Shown here: positions 29,101-38,584 of the stretch, one piece after another
How the letters are laid out: each line of letters opens with the position of its first letter
Numbering within the stretch: the first letter of the stretch is position 1
DNA from: Mastigias papua
Lineage: Eukaryota; Cnidaria; Scyphozoa; Rhizostomeae; Mastigiidae
Assembly: GCA_964019165.1 (NCBI GenBank)
Contig: OZ025283.1
Location: forward strand, 11,082,481 to 11,146,480
Reading direction: 5' to 3'
Length of the DNA: 64,000 nt
Notes under the pieces: generated by a model
What the model saw: the letters and a program-made list of their open reading frames with translations, nothing else
The model's database searches: none
Told to the model about the DNA's origin: nothing
Position numbers and translations under genes: made by a program

Positions 29101-29380
29101 TTCTAGTGCTACATTGTTTATCGATGGAGCAGAAGAGTTTAAAGCCCGATTTTCGGCCACAAAAGACATGGATAATTATGATATCAGGATTGGGTACGGT
29201 GTTAAATACTTTCCAAGACAGTCAGCGTACATTGGCTACATGAAAGATGTTGTTTACTATCAAGCAGCCTTGTCGAAGGAGATCGTTCGCACGCTTATCA
29301 AAAAGGAAAGAACACCAAATAATCAATTGTTTGATTCGATTAAACTCAACAGTGAAAAGCCTCTTCTGCAGGATATTTGA
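5054..29380 (+). CDS. Secreted astacin-TSP1-MAM(3)-ILEI-LamG mosaic metalloprotease, 21 exons
   Basis: I assembled this from domain matches and splice sites. Exons: 5054-5201, 6445-6618, 8598-8727, 9131-9306, 10098-10322, 10896-11072, 11632-11769, 11995-12254, 12943-13675, 15170-15313, 16203-16468, 17173-17389, 18081-18224, 20585-20850, 22000-22165, 23074-23404, 23918-24273, 24868-25088, 26248-26476, 27781-28090, 29107-29380. All junctions are GT-AG with matching phases, and the sum is 5085 nt, giving 1694 residues. Domain order: signal peptide, short propeptide, astacin (about 65-284), TSP1 (about 285-343), MAM1 (344-510), Pro/Thr linker (to 720), MAM2 (721-890), MAM3 (930-1100), acidic segment (1130-1231), KRPKGG repeat (1250-1345), ILEI/FAM3-like (1351-1470), laminin-G-like (1501-1694). 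It is probably an extracellular-matrix protease. The start at 5054 has the better context (acaATGa); 5036 is an in-frame alternative. Confidence 0.88.
6445..10322 (+). CDS. Exons 2-5: astacin (M12A) zinc metalloprotease domain
   Basis: Exons are 6445-6618, 8598-8727, 9131-9306 and 10098-10322. The pro-mature boundary region has FEGDI, the typical astacin propeptide motif with its switch Asp, then [11 protein letters not shown] at the start of the mature enzyme. The zinc site is [12 protein letters not shown] in exon 4, matching HExxHxxGxxHE with all three His and the catalytic Glu. The Met-turn is SIMHY in exon 5 with its Tyr ligand. Cysteines at FNSKTC, GSGCW, GTGC and YKC fit the two conserved disulfides. 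Every expected catalytic residue is present, so it should be an active endopeptidase. At exon 3 the acceptor could also be six bases later (8604). Confidence 0.93.
10896..11072 (+). CDS. Exon 6: thrombospondin type 1 repeat
   Basis: One symmetric phase-1 exon encodes a complete TSP1 repeat. It shows [17 protein letters not shown], then [16 protein letters not shown] and ECNTLAC, giving the six expected cysteines. WTEW is a fragment of the C-mannosylation motif and CSFSCGGG fits the O-fucosylation consensus CxxS/TCxxG. TSP1 repeats bind matrix glycans and often target proteases to the matrix. Confidence 0.92.
11632..13675 (+). CDS. Exons 7-9: MAM domain 1 plus long Pro/Thr-rich linker
   Basis: Exons 11632-11769, 11995-12254 and 12943-13675 encode a MAM domain: [10 protein letters not shown] at the start, FYAFIESS and ARLASP in the middle, [18 protein letters not shown], then [10 protein letters not shown] with a terminal Cys. 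About 210 residues follow, mostly Pro, Thr and Ser, with a 36-residue unit repeated almost exactly around 13228-13440. Such linkers are normally densely O-glycosylated and extended. MAM domains usually mediate adhesion or oligomerisation. The strong bias also creates a long open frame on the opposite strand, which I regard as a shadow. Confidence 0.88.
13772..14217. repeat. Two (ATC)n arrays flanking a 250-bp segment, intron 9
   Basis: CAT/ATC trinucleotide arrays lie at about 13772-13853 and 14108-14217. The segment between them (about 13860-14107) is more GC-rich than the surrounding intron and could be an inserted repeat unit; I found no terminal repeats in it. It lies within the 13676-15169 intron, where I see no further exon. 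Confidence 0.7.
15170..17389 (+). CDS. Exons 10-12: MAM domain 2 plus short Thr-rich linker
   Basis: Exons are 15170-15313, 16203-16468 and 17173-17389. Key segments are [65 protein letters not shown] and [10 protein letters not shown] with a terminal DDC. The exon lengths (144, 266) and phases equal those of MAM3, so the two came from one duplicated exon triplet. A 35-residue Thr/Pro linker closes the third exon. Confidence 0.9.
16780..16875. repeat. Dispersed repeat, intron 11 (relative at 57875-57975)
   Basis: About 90 bp here (tgtgtagtacctatcactct onward, including cagtgttac and ctcgaatattct) resemble 57875-57975 on the same strand. No terminal repeats are visible, so this is an unclassified interspersed repeat. 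Confidence 0.45.
18081..22165 (+). CDS. Exons 13-15: MAM domain 3 plus short linker
   Basis: Exons are 18081-18224, 20585-20850 and 22000-22165. Key segments are [68 protein letters not shown] and [10 protein letters not shown] with a terminal EDC. It is closest to MAM2. The linker holds two TTxxP-type clusters. The intron 18225-20584 is long and carries a TIR-like repeat; intron 20851-21999 carries a minisatellite. Confidence 0.9.
18275..18685. repeat. TIR-like repeat with internal ATCGA-type copies, intron 13
   Basis: The left side (gccatacgacttgatttt, near 18294) and the inverted right side (near 18640-18680) share a GCCA-CGAxTCGATT core. Several inner copies of an aaatcgaatcgtttggc-like motif occur on the plus strand. 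This resembles a diverged MITE. Boundaries are approximate and no clear target duplication was found. Confidence 0.4.
20966..21265. repeat. 21-bp minisatellite, intron 14
   Basis: About fourteen imperfect copies of a unit close to ttttggctacgttcctacat run head to tail. Frames through it are open on the plus strand only because the unit length is a multiple of three. It lies wholly inside an intron, so I treat it as non-coding. Confidence 0.8.
23074..23404 (+). CDS. Exon 16: highly acidic Asp/Glu/Gly-rich segment
   Basis: After a short lead ([14 protein letters not shown]) the exon becomes dominated by Asp, Glu, Ser and Gly, with repeated EDG units such as [17 protein letters not shown]. The donor gtacgt at 23405 gives phase 2, matching the next acceptor. 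Acidic stretches of this kind occur in calcium-binding and biomineral-associated matrix proteins; that role here is inference. The segment is probably disordered. Confidence 0.75.
23918..24273 (+). CDS. Exon 17: basic segment with 13 KRPKGG hexapeptides
   Basis: After a lead with [17 protein letters not shown] the exon encodes an 18-bp tandem repeat. I count twelve hexapeptides of the form (K/R)(K/R)PKGG and a final KKPKVG, ending RKKKG. Phase-2 entry and phase-1 exit place exactly this frame in the protein. The other two frames are also open, because the repeat period is a multiple of three, but they are not joined by splice phase. The segment is strongly cationic and could bind heparan sulfate or other polyanions (inference). 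Repeat number may vary between individuals. Confidence 0.8.
24868..26476 (+). CDS. Exons 18-19: ILEI/FAM3-like domain
   Basis: Exons 24868-25088 and 26248-26476 meet in phase 0. The segment [20 protein letters not shown], then [17 protein letters not shown], then [16 protein letters not shown] and [10 protein letters not shown] follows the order of the ILEI domain found in FAM3 cytokines, TMEM2 and CEMIP: a G-x-N-V-V strand, an FxT/S helix start, P-x-x-T-I-V-x-I-A-V, a helix, and the xWxFIGxKG end. That domain family has been linked to sugar binding. A basic tail of about 35 residues (many Lys, Arg) follows the domain. The intron between the exons (25089-26247) shows nothing I can name. Confidence 0.72.
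27781..29380 (+). CDS. Exons 20-21: laminin-G/concanavalin-like domain and stop
   Basis: Exons 27781-28090 and 29107-29380. The pattern is [13 protein letters not shown], then [67 protein letters not shown]. This matches the LamG/pentraxin jelly-roll fold: FTISFW strand, WHHI turn, LFIDG strand, GxMKDV strand. The protein ends about 30 residues later at TGA 29378-29380. No membrane anchor follows, so the product should be secreted. The intron between contains CAC-rich simple sequence at 28860-29060. Confidence 0.87.
28860..29060. repeat. CAC-rich simple sequence, intron 20
   Basis: Imperfect CCACCACCAGCAC-type simple repeat immediately upstream of exon 21. It opens a Pro/Thr frame that runs into the exon, but the acceptor ttctag at 29101-29106 and the phase match show that only the part from 29107 is coding. 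Confidence 0.7.
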
Positions 29381-31615
29381 TTTGTAAGTGCCTCAAACTG
29401 GAAAAGCACTGTTCATTTTTAATTTTTTCTTAAATCTCAGTTACCAGTAATGCTTAGGTTTTAAGGCATATGGTTTGTATGTCGCAAATAGATATGATGA
29501 AAACTGGGTTTTTCTTTATTATGAACAAGCAGATTTTATCCTGTACGTGTTATTCAAGAATTTTTACTCTTGATAAGTATCAAATAAAACCGCGTTCAGT
29601 TTACTTCGGATGTGCATACTTTTTCATAGGAATTCAGGCCTCGAAGTATCCCATCGGCAAAGTAGCAGGTGGTTCTCATGCTTTAAACTTACACGGGGCT
29701 CCTGAATTTGGGTCTTATTTTTCATAGTAAGCAGAAACTGAATTATAATTTGGAATAGTACTGAAAACGCTGCGTATGGAATCATTCGATAATTTTTGTC
29801 TCAATCATCATCAGTACTTTCTAGCCCAATATGCGATTGCCAATATTCCTGATTCATTGTCTAAATTAGCTCAATGTGTACTTTGTCTAGAGAAGAACTT
29901 CTGTGCTCTAATTTACGTTTCCTTCCTTAAATTTTTGGTCAACAGGGGTGTTATGGAGGGGGCCGGGGGAGGGTCAATCCCTTTGTTACAGTGAGTAGAA
30001 TTTTTAGGGGCCCTGTCCACTTAAAATCCAACGTGCGCTGTTTGGTAGCTTCGCAACTCTGTAGTATAAACCAAAGATTTGTTACGGCTATATTGATATT
30101 TGTAATCAATCATGTTTAACATTTTGTATGGCCTTGCATGTATTTAAATTTGGACAATTTGAGTGAGACATTGGATGTGATCATGGACATGATCCGTAGA
30201 AGTAGCGTAAGCCAAAGCCCCTATTAATTTTTTAAGAAGATGCCCCTGGTCTTCTATTCTATCGTGTCAGTCTCTAAGAACTATGGTCAGATTGCAGATT
30301 GATTCGAATTCCATAAATACACTATTGAGAATCTGCTTCACAAGAACACTTTGTAGTGGAGTAGCAAATAAGTGCTGCATATTTAAGCGCGGTCCATCCT
30401 TGCAATCAGAAGGGGAATGTAATGTGGGAAAATCTTCCTGCTTATATTTTATTTACAGCGCTGTGAAGAAGTGCGTCTTTTATTTAGATGAATGAGCTGT
30501 GTATTGTCAAGGGCAGAATATCGCTCTTGCAATCAGAATAGGAGAGTATGGTGGGTAAAATTTCTGTACTTTACAGCCACTGCAGCCAGGTGATTCGGTT
30601 GTTTTGAAGTGAAGGTCAATTACCTTTGCATCTACTTTGAAGAATTCAAGATACTGATCAAGTTAGGTCATGAGAAAAGTTGCTACGTGATGGGTATCGT
30701 TGTCAATGATTGTACTTCGTCCGCTTTTCAACTGTGCTATAGTGATTTCACTAAGAATGAAAACGACTGAAAGTATGTTGATATAAGAATTTGTTCATGT
30801 AACACATAGAACTTTTAAGCTCATATTTCTAACAATTCATTGTGGAGTTCATAGACTGAGCATTACTTAATATACTGTAAAATCCCGAATATGAGCCCCC
30901 CTCCCGTAACACAAGTCCTTGTGTGCTAGCCCAAATATTCTTCCGAATATACTCCCGAGCGTATACATCGGGAGGCTTAGATTCGTAAAGACTTTTGGGT
31001 CAAAAGGTGACTTGTGTATGCCACAATATTCAGCGTTCCGTGTACAATTAGAGAGACTGATAACAACATTTAATGCATAAAACTTCAAAATAGAACAAAA
31101 GTAACAGCCCTATTGACCCTTTTTATGCCGGACCTTAGAACACCAGGGAAGAAATTTGGTCTACCCCCACTTTGGACCGCATTCTACGCCATTTACAACG
31201 TAGCAAATTGAGAAAAGGATAGGGTACTTATATACACACTTCTAGTTTATTTTATTTTGTTAAAATTCCTACTTATCGATTTTAAGAACTTCATTACTTG
31301 TCTAAGTGTTATTTTTTACACAATTGTCAATCTGTAAAATCAACTTTCGCTTTCGTCGCCAAATCCCACTGATCTTAATTTTGTTTTCATTTTCTTTCTA
31401 TGTTTTTTCTTTTGTCCCTTTAAGTTTCTATCTCTCCACTTTTTGACTCTGCTTTGATGCAGATTGGATAACTTTTACTAAAATGATTTTTTAGAACATA
31501 TGAAATAAACGACGGTAACTGCACCTATTGGGATGTATTATAAGAAAATATTTATTCCCCAAATACAATTATACGTTCCTTATTTCTGAACTGATTCCGC
31601 TACTGTACGTGCTCC
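29381..31615. other. 3' UTR and intergenic region
   Basis: The first part should be the 3' UTR of the astacin gene. The rest is AT-rich and holds no supported exon, RNA gene or terminal-repeat element that I can see. Confidence 0.5.
29583..29588 (+). terminator. Candidate polyadenylation signal of the astacin gene
   Basis: An AATAAA hexamer lies about 200 bp after the stop codon at 29380. It is the first perfect hexamer I see downstream. Such hexamers are common in AT-rich DNA, so this is only a candidate. Confidence 0.4.
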
Positions 31616-32358
31616 TCAGACTACGTTCACACTTTTCACTTTTCACACGAAAATTTCGTGTCACTTTCGAAGATGAAATCTCAGAAATTGTTGAAAAGCA
31701 AGTTGTAGTGAAGGTAAAAATATGCTTTAATTCTTGATTCATTCATTCCTTTATTTTTTTCATTCTCTTGACTTAGTACGGTTGAAGTTAACCATTAATT
31801 GAAGGGGGTATTTCAATGGCTAAGTTGATTTACTACAGTAACAATTATGAGTAACAGAATAAAAGTAATAACTTACAACTTTGCCCTACCCAACACTCTT
31901 GTTTCTACACGAAGAGCGGATAAACTAATAGCACTTTATAAAGTAATAGAGTTTTGTATTGACCAGTTTAAAATGTCTGCATTGTCTTGTGACATGAATT
32001 TTCATCCGATACAAAAGTATTACGGATCAGCCTTGTGTTCACACTATTAAAAGCGATCCGATACACTTTTGTACCTGTTATCAGGACTAATTTTGAACCT
32101 GCTGGGGAGAAGGTACAATTGTGTATCTGTGCGGGTCTAAAACTGTACCGATACAATGTGAACGCTTTAATCCGTATCAATTTTTATGCTGATCCACAAT
32201 GAGGCGATCTTTTTTTGGCAACGGGGCTACATCAAGATTTCCTTTGTCGAATTTTTGGCGGTCGAATTCAATTCTGCTAGCACAATACGTACGAAAAGCA
32301 GTGCAATGAATCAGAATTTGAAACACAAACTTATTTCAACTGTGTTGTTGCTGCATTA

Positions 32359-32680
32359 ATGCCAAATGCTCAGATGGCTAGTATCGTCGATCGAATTCAC
32401 AGGAGAAGAAGACGGGGTTTTATGTCTTTGCTAGATGTTATCGCCAGAGTTGAGAGAATGGACAGGCAACCAGGAAAGAGTCGTACATTTTGGGTAAGGC
32501 TAGGAAGAACAAGTGCTTGGTGGAACAATTGTTTGCGTGGAATTGTGGTCCCAGAAGAATGGAGAGAAAACTTCCGTATGCCCAAGGAGAGTTTTATGAA
32601 ACTGTGTGAATATGTCGGGCCTTTTGTAGAAAAACAAACTACCAGTTTCTGTGTACCAATATCTGTGGAAAAGCTGAAAA
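32359..32680 (+). pseudogene. HARBI1-like transposase, N-terminal remnant
   Basis: The frame from ATG 32359 includes WWNNCLRGIVVPEEWRENF and RMPKESFMKLCEYVGPF, the typical N-terminal helix region of PIF/Harbinger nucleases. Homology appears to stop around 32680, shortly after VPISVEK. The whole DDE catalytic core is missing, and the frame then runs into the antisense of the neighbouring Myb/MADF remnant. It is a deletion product with no nuclease activity. Confidence 0.75.
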
Positions 32681-33010
32681 GTTGTCAACTGCTGGCGATT
32701 CTCCCCATATTTCAATGCTTTCTTTGTACAATGCAGATACAACTCTGCCACCTCCACTCCTCCTCCCCGAATCTACAGCCTCGCGAAAACATGCTTTAAT
32801 TCTCTTAATCTTGGGTATTATCCTGTCTTTTCCTATAACATTTAGGTTTCTAAAGTTTGGAAACTCTTGTTCACTGACACCACTTCCTTCTTTTGGATAT
32901 TTTTCTCGAAAACGCTCTTTTCTCCTCATACTTGCTTTTCACTGTTTCCCAATCTAGGCCAGCTGCTATTGTGCTGGTTTTACAATCAATAATTACATGT
33001 AGCAAAAAGA
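32680..33010 (-). pseudogene. Myb/MADF-like protein remnant of the Harbinger element
   Basis: On the minus strand, one frame reads ERFREKYPKEGSGVSEQEF and further on SGRRSGGGRVVSALYKES then WGESPAVDN. The upstream part (GLDWETVKSKYEE) sits in another frame, so a frameshift breaks it near 32915-32930. This matches the accessory SANT/MADF protein that accompanies PIF/Harbinger transposases. It is not functional as read. Confidence 0.6.
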
Positions 33011-33641
33011 ATGACTTCCTCCGCCGATATGAAATTTTTTTCGATATTCTTTCCATTTTTTCCTTCCTTGCAATGGTTTATAATCTGAGACATTGCGGTA
33101 AGACTTCTGGAAATCGATGAAGTTAGAGGAGAACTTTACAAAAGTAAAATGATGCTGTTGAAACGTTCGCGGGAGTTTTCATCGATAAAAGTACGCGTGC
33201 GCAAAATGCTGTACAGAAACGTATTATGGTACAGTGTGGACGCGATAGCAAGGCGAACTAATATTGTACCGGCACAGTGTGAACGCAAATGATCCGCAAC
33301 ACTTTTATATCGGATCAAAAATAGTGCGGTACAGTGTGAACGTAGCCTCACTCGCTAGCACTGACTAATGGGACCATTCCGTATTAAGGTAAGCAAAGGT
33401 CCCGATTTATCTACCCCTCTCCAAAAGTCTTCTAAAATTTGCCTGTACTTCCAAAAACATGGACTACAGAAATAGCGCCGTATTTTGGTCGATAGTTATA
33501 AAAAGTCGACCCTCTAAACGTTGCTTCAGGAAAATGAACGCCATTGAGGGCCGGCGTAAAAGGGGCCGATATATATACACTGAATCCCAGATGTAAGTCC
33601 TGGCCTTAATATATGCTATATAATATAATATAATATATATG

Positions 33642-33942
<301 letters not shown>

Positions 33943-33950
33943 AAAGATAA

Positions 33951-34085
33951 ACTTCACTTAAAACATGGACGTTTCGATTTACTATGTTCACCAGTACTGT
34001 ACTGATATTACTGTTCTGTACTTCATCAGTACTATACTGAGTATTGATAAAGATGTTAAATCGAAACGTCCATATTTATGTGAAG
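33951..34085. repeat. Inverted repeat next to (TA)n
   Basis: Arms of about 28 bp, cttcac...acgtttcgattta on the left and taaatcgaaacgt...gtgaag on the right, enclose a loop rich in cagtactgtactg-like words. It could fold into a large hairpin. It borders the (TA)n array at 34131-34253. Confidence 0.7.
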
Positions 34086-34128
34086 TATATTTTTGATTTT
34101 TTTTTGTCTGCTATGTCCACTAATGATG

Positions 34129-34256
<128 letters not shown>

Positions 34257-34485
34257 TGAACATATATGTATTATAACGTCATTGTATTGCACAATTCACT
34301 TCTGCCACCAATGCTTCTCCATGTGCAGTCACAGTCGCATATAGTAGCTCTAATATTTTCCCACTTCTCCACGTCTGTGTCTGGGAACTGAACAGCTTTT
34401 ATGCAAATTAAATACGCTTCTGTCGTATTTCACCGCTAGCTAGTACACCGCTCAGACCAGATGAAGTGTGCTTGACGAACATCCA

Positions 34486-35448
34486 ATGGCGACGATGACT
34501 AGCGGGAACGCTACAATAGTTCAACTCTGCAAGCGTGAAAATGCACCTTTTTTCCCTATCGCTATATTATCTGGAGTCGTTCCGTTTCATATTTTAGTAA
34601 TGAAGATATTGGCAAAAAATCTTCGGTTTTCTTTACCACGCCATGGTATCCTGTTTTCATTATGCTTATCAGACGGAATTCAGGTATTTTTTACCCTTAT
34701 TGTCGGTATTATCTACGCAAGTTCAACACTTCCAGCAGAAGGGACTGCTTGTCAGCTGTTGCGAGGCGCCTTTATTTTCTGCAATATTACAACATTATTT
34801 GTAGCTTGTGTGGCCATTCTGGCCCTCTCTCTAGAAAGATATATTGCATGCATTCATAGCTTCCACCTTCATACAATTGTCACGGAATCAAGGGTCATTT
34901 GTGGGTCGATAGGCACATGGGGAGCTGCTGTTTTGCTCTCCCTTTCAATGCTATTGGCGAGTCACCATCGCCCACTTGAAGCGGCATTGGAAGATTCAAT
35001 AGTGAAGATTTGCTGTGTCATACTTATTTTGCCTACATCAATAGCTGTCACGTTGGTTCAGGTTAGGCTATATCTATTCAGCATGAAGAAGCTAAGGCAA
35101 GTTAGTCCGGGCACAGTGCATGGCGTCCAATTAGAGCTGGCTGACTTCCGAAGGAAGCACATAAAAATAGCGATTGTGGCTGGCACTGTTTCCTTTGCAT
35201 TCGTCTTCTGCATGGTGCCGTTTGCCTCTGTTTGCTTGCACGAATTGATTACTGGTGCCAGTGTTCATGCACCTGTGAAGACCATTTGCGGTTATCTGGT
35301 AGCAGCGAATACCATGCTCGACCCATTTATATACGGAATGGGAATGGCTGATATCAGGAAGAAGATCTTCAAAGAGATTAAGAATATGAAAGAACACCTT
35401 GTAGATCTAATGTTATCAATATGTCATGGGAACCCTGTATCGTCATAA
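34486..35448 (+). CDS. Single-exon class A (rhodopsin family) GPCR, 320 aa
   Basis: A seven-pass membrane receptor. The N-terminus is short with one N-glycosylation site (N8). Hydrophobic segments lie near residues 22-44, 54-79, 90-122, 136-158, 172-199, 227-254 and 265-288. Family marks are D63 in TM2 (LCLSDG), C89 before TM3, E117-R118-Y119 in place of DRY, W145 in TM4, a CMVPF segment in TM6, and D279-P-F-I-Y283 in place of NPxxY. Extracellular loop 2 is very short and has no cysteine, so the usual TM3-loop disulfide is absent. DPxxY and the missing loop cysteine resemble melanocortin/adenosine-type (MECA) receptors, but the ligand cannot be read from the sequence. I start at ATG 34486 (tccaATGg). 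Confidence 0.88.
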   Translation: MATMTSGNATIVQLCKRENAPFFPIAILSGVVPFHILVMKILAKNLRFSLPRHGILFSLCLSDGIQVFFTLIVGIIYASSTLPAEGTACQLLRGAFIFCNITTLFVACVAILALSLERYIACIHSFHLHTIVTESRVICGSIGTWGAAVLLSLSMLLASHHRPLEAALEDSIVKICCVILILPTSIAVTLVQVRLYLFSMKKLRQVSPGTVHGVQLELADFRRKHIKIAIVAGTVSFAFVFCMVPFASVCLHELITGASVHAPVKTICGYLVAANTMLDPFIYGMGMADIRKKIFKEIKNMKEHLVDLMLSICHGNPVSS

Positions 35449-35657
35449 AGAGGAGTATGTTAATGGTATTCAAAGATTGTTTATTACCAGAAAATTTCTC
35501 TTAGCTTAGTTCTCCCCCATTTTTTGACATCCCTTTGGTTATTTCTTAGACACGAACCACTTAAATTCTTTAGCAGGTAGTTGATCTATCAGTGTCACTC
35601 AAGATAGCAGTGCGACAGATCAATCATCCACGTTTTCAATCAGTACCCTCTCCCGTA

Positions 35658-35933
35658 CAATGCCTGCCAAAAGTCTTGGAACGCTGGCCATGATTTACAC
35701 TATAAACGAACTATAGCATCCCCTCCCCCTTCAAACAATGTTGTTTGAAGCAAATATGAATAACCCGACTGGTACAATTGATGCACGTGTACAATGCTAC
35801 AGATCTCCCCTATCCACACAACATTGTTTGAGGGGGGAGGGAGCTTACACGTTAATTGCTATAACGGAAAAGTGACAGGAGTCGGAAATTTAGAAAAATG
35901 TGCAGGTGTTCCAACTACTTTTGGCAGGCATTG
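35658..35933. mobile_element. Tc1-like MITE, 276 bp, TA target site
   Basis: The ends are caatgcctgccaaaagtctt and acttttggcaggcattg, perfectly inverted over the outer bases. TA lies directly outside at 35656-35657 and 35934-35935. It is the best-preserved of three family members in the window, and its length nearly equals the copy at 1045-1321. An inner inverted pair (caaacaatgttgtttga / acaacattgtttga) could form a second hairpin. Confidence 0.85.
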
Positions 35934-35935
35934 TA

Positions 35936-37560
35936 GTTTTTAACCTCATTGGGCAAGGTAATTAAGCGTAGAGTTAGCATATTTAGGTTTTATGTCAGCT
36001 GCCTATCGCATTTTTGTGTTCCACTCACCGACTAGTTACGTAATCAGCAGTATGGAGGCCGCTGTTTTAGTTTCAGCTTTGTACAGCCCAACTTCTTGCT
36101 TTCTACACGAGTAGTAATTACTTGTCAAAAAGCATTAGAAATTCTTTGTTCGCCTTTGCTGATTGTGTCTTTTCGCTCTATATAATCAGCATATTTATAA
36201 TTTCTTCCTACAAATGTGATGGTCTCCCACAATTCAATAGCTTTATGGTAACTTGCCAGCGCTATCAACCTCTATCAAGGAACCACGTTTGAGATTCTCC
36301 TGCAATTTTCAAAGGAGTCAGGGAGAACCAGGCCTGCCGAGAGCTTACATGGGGCCCGGGGCAAATGAAAAATTGGGCCCCCTGATGAGGTTATTACAAA
36401 ATTTACAGTCAGCAATATCATAGCTTTTGGAGGCCCTCCCAGATTTGGGGGTCGGAGCAGTTTGTACCCCTGTCCCCTCTCGGGGGGACTGAGAAGAACT
36501 TGTAAGCGATGTACTATGGGCATCTATATATAGTTACAGTTCATTTCACTTTAAAATTCCACTTCAGACAAATGTTATTAAAATATATACCTACTATATC
36601 AAATCAACAAATTACGATAGAAAAATGCAAACTACTAAAATTAAAAGGGATTTGTAAGCAGGTAATTACTAAGAGGAGAAACTCTCTCAATGGGTACGCT
36701 AGTCGAGGAGAGAGAAACCCCTTGGTCGGAAACAAACATTTGGAGTTTGATTGATGATAAATATTCTCATTAATAGTTTTAGCAGTGTTGGTTGGGCAAC
36801 CTACATTCACGAAATTACACATAACGTGAATTGTGAAGCTGAAGACCTGAATGCACTGATGGAAAATATGATAAAATGGAGAGACAGAGTCTGATTGGTT
36901 CGGGCACCGTACCCGAGCAGATGATGCTGGTATGAGATGATGACGATTTATGTTACTTGTTAGGTCAGTCACTTGCCATAGGCATATCACATAAATGCGC
37001 CCGTTTCAACGACTGTTCAAAGCTTTCAATATTGCTGATTCATAGTGTATCCATGGGGCAACTTTGTCTCAGTCCAAAAAGGAAACATGCAATCGTATAC
37101 ATTTTCATGTTTCGTTTCACCAGCGTTGGATAGACTCATTCTTAGCTATCTTCTTTTGCCCATTCACTGCTGGCAGAACAAGGCCCGTATGCAGCTGAGC
37201 CCCAAAGGGGGGTAGGGATGGGAAACCTTTAGGTGGGAAATAAACACCCTTTGGGTGACTCCAGGGCTGTCAACCGGGGAAAAAGTGGTTTAGAAAGAGT
37301 ACTTAACAGTTTGATTACTTGAAAGTTTGAAACTTTCATTAGTGGTTTTCCATCCCAACCAAGAGAATATTCATTAAGACATTTCTACTGCCATGGAGTA
37401 GGAAAATAGTTTCTAACTGCTAATAACTTCGAATAGTTTTGATTTTCTTGATTGAGGAAGGTAAGTGAAGAATTGAGCAGCCAGAGGATGGTTGAAAATT
37501 TTTCTGGGCTCATGGAACTTCGGTATTACCCCAACATTACATTGCTGGACGTACCATACC
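35936..37560. other. Intergenic region
   Basis: No gene is supported here. At about 36310-36490 there is a GGGCCC-rich repeat fragment (cgagagcttacatggggccc, then caaatgaaaaattgggcccc). The inverted relative at 5630-5700 shows that it is an old interspersed repeat. Confidence 0.5.
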
Positions 37561-37963
37561 ATATCACATCATATTATATATCATATCATATAATATCGTA
37601 CATCATATGAAGTTATATATACACAGAAAATCCCTCCAACATATCAAAAAAATAACATCTAATTAAGTATATAACCTGTAATACGATTTATAAGATTGCT
37701 CCCCAAAATAACTGAAATATTTCCAAAACTGGGGATCACTTTAAGAGTTATGCAAGATTTTAACCCGCTATTATAATATCTATATGGTACTTGAATTAAC
37801 CATATTGGTGTGGTGATGGACTTGTTTATAGTCATTATGGTTTAATTCGTAGTATAAATATAATGATCATGTAGAACAAGTTAACAAGTTGTGACAATGA
37901 TAACGTTAAAAATAGAGACTATGATCAACTTATATGTGGTATTTAAATTAACCACATACATAA

Positions 37964-38277
<314 letters not shown>

Positions 38278-38399
38278 TATATGGTATTTAAATTAGCCGT
38301 ATTGGTAATGGGTTTTGGATAGTCATTAAAGTTGTAATTTGTAAATAATTCGTATTAAAATTATGATGATTAAATGTAGTATGTGATGGTATAGGTAGT

Positions 38400-38584
38400 A
38401 TTAAAAATGAAAACTGTGATAATATACATAGTATTCAAACTGACCGTGTGTCCGTATTGATGATGGAGTTGTTATTATAGGTAGTAGGTAGTATTATAGG
38501 TATTAGGTAGTATTAAAAATGAAAACTGTGATAATATACATAGTATTCAAACTGACCGTGTGTCCGTATTGATGATGGAGTTGT
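38400..38584. repeat. Local 112-bp tandem duplication in unit 1
   Basis: The segment tattaaaaatgaaaactgtg...ggagttgtt appears at about 38400-38471 and again at 38513-38584. Unit 2 has it once (about 44685-44758), so it arose after the 6.3-kb duplication or was lost from unit 2. Confidence 0.8.

Larger units (their letters stand above)
31619..33347. mobile_element. PIF/Harbinger DNA transposon, internally deleted, TCA duplication
   Basis: The inverted ends are gactacgttcacact on the left and agtgtgaacgtagcc on the right. TCA sits directly outside on both sides (31616-31618 and 33348-33350), as expected for the 3-bp target duplication of this superfamily. Inside are remnants of the two typical genes: a plus-strand HARBI1-like transposase start and a minus-strand Myb/MADF-like DNA-binding protein, facing each other. 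Neither is complete, so the element cannot move on its own. Subterminal gtacagtgtgaacgc-like motifs repeat near the right end and at about 32140-32165. Confidence 0.78.
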
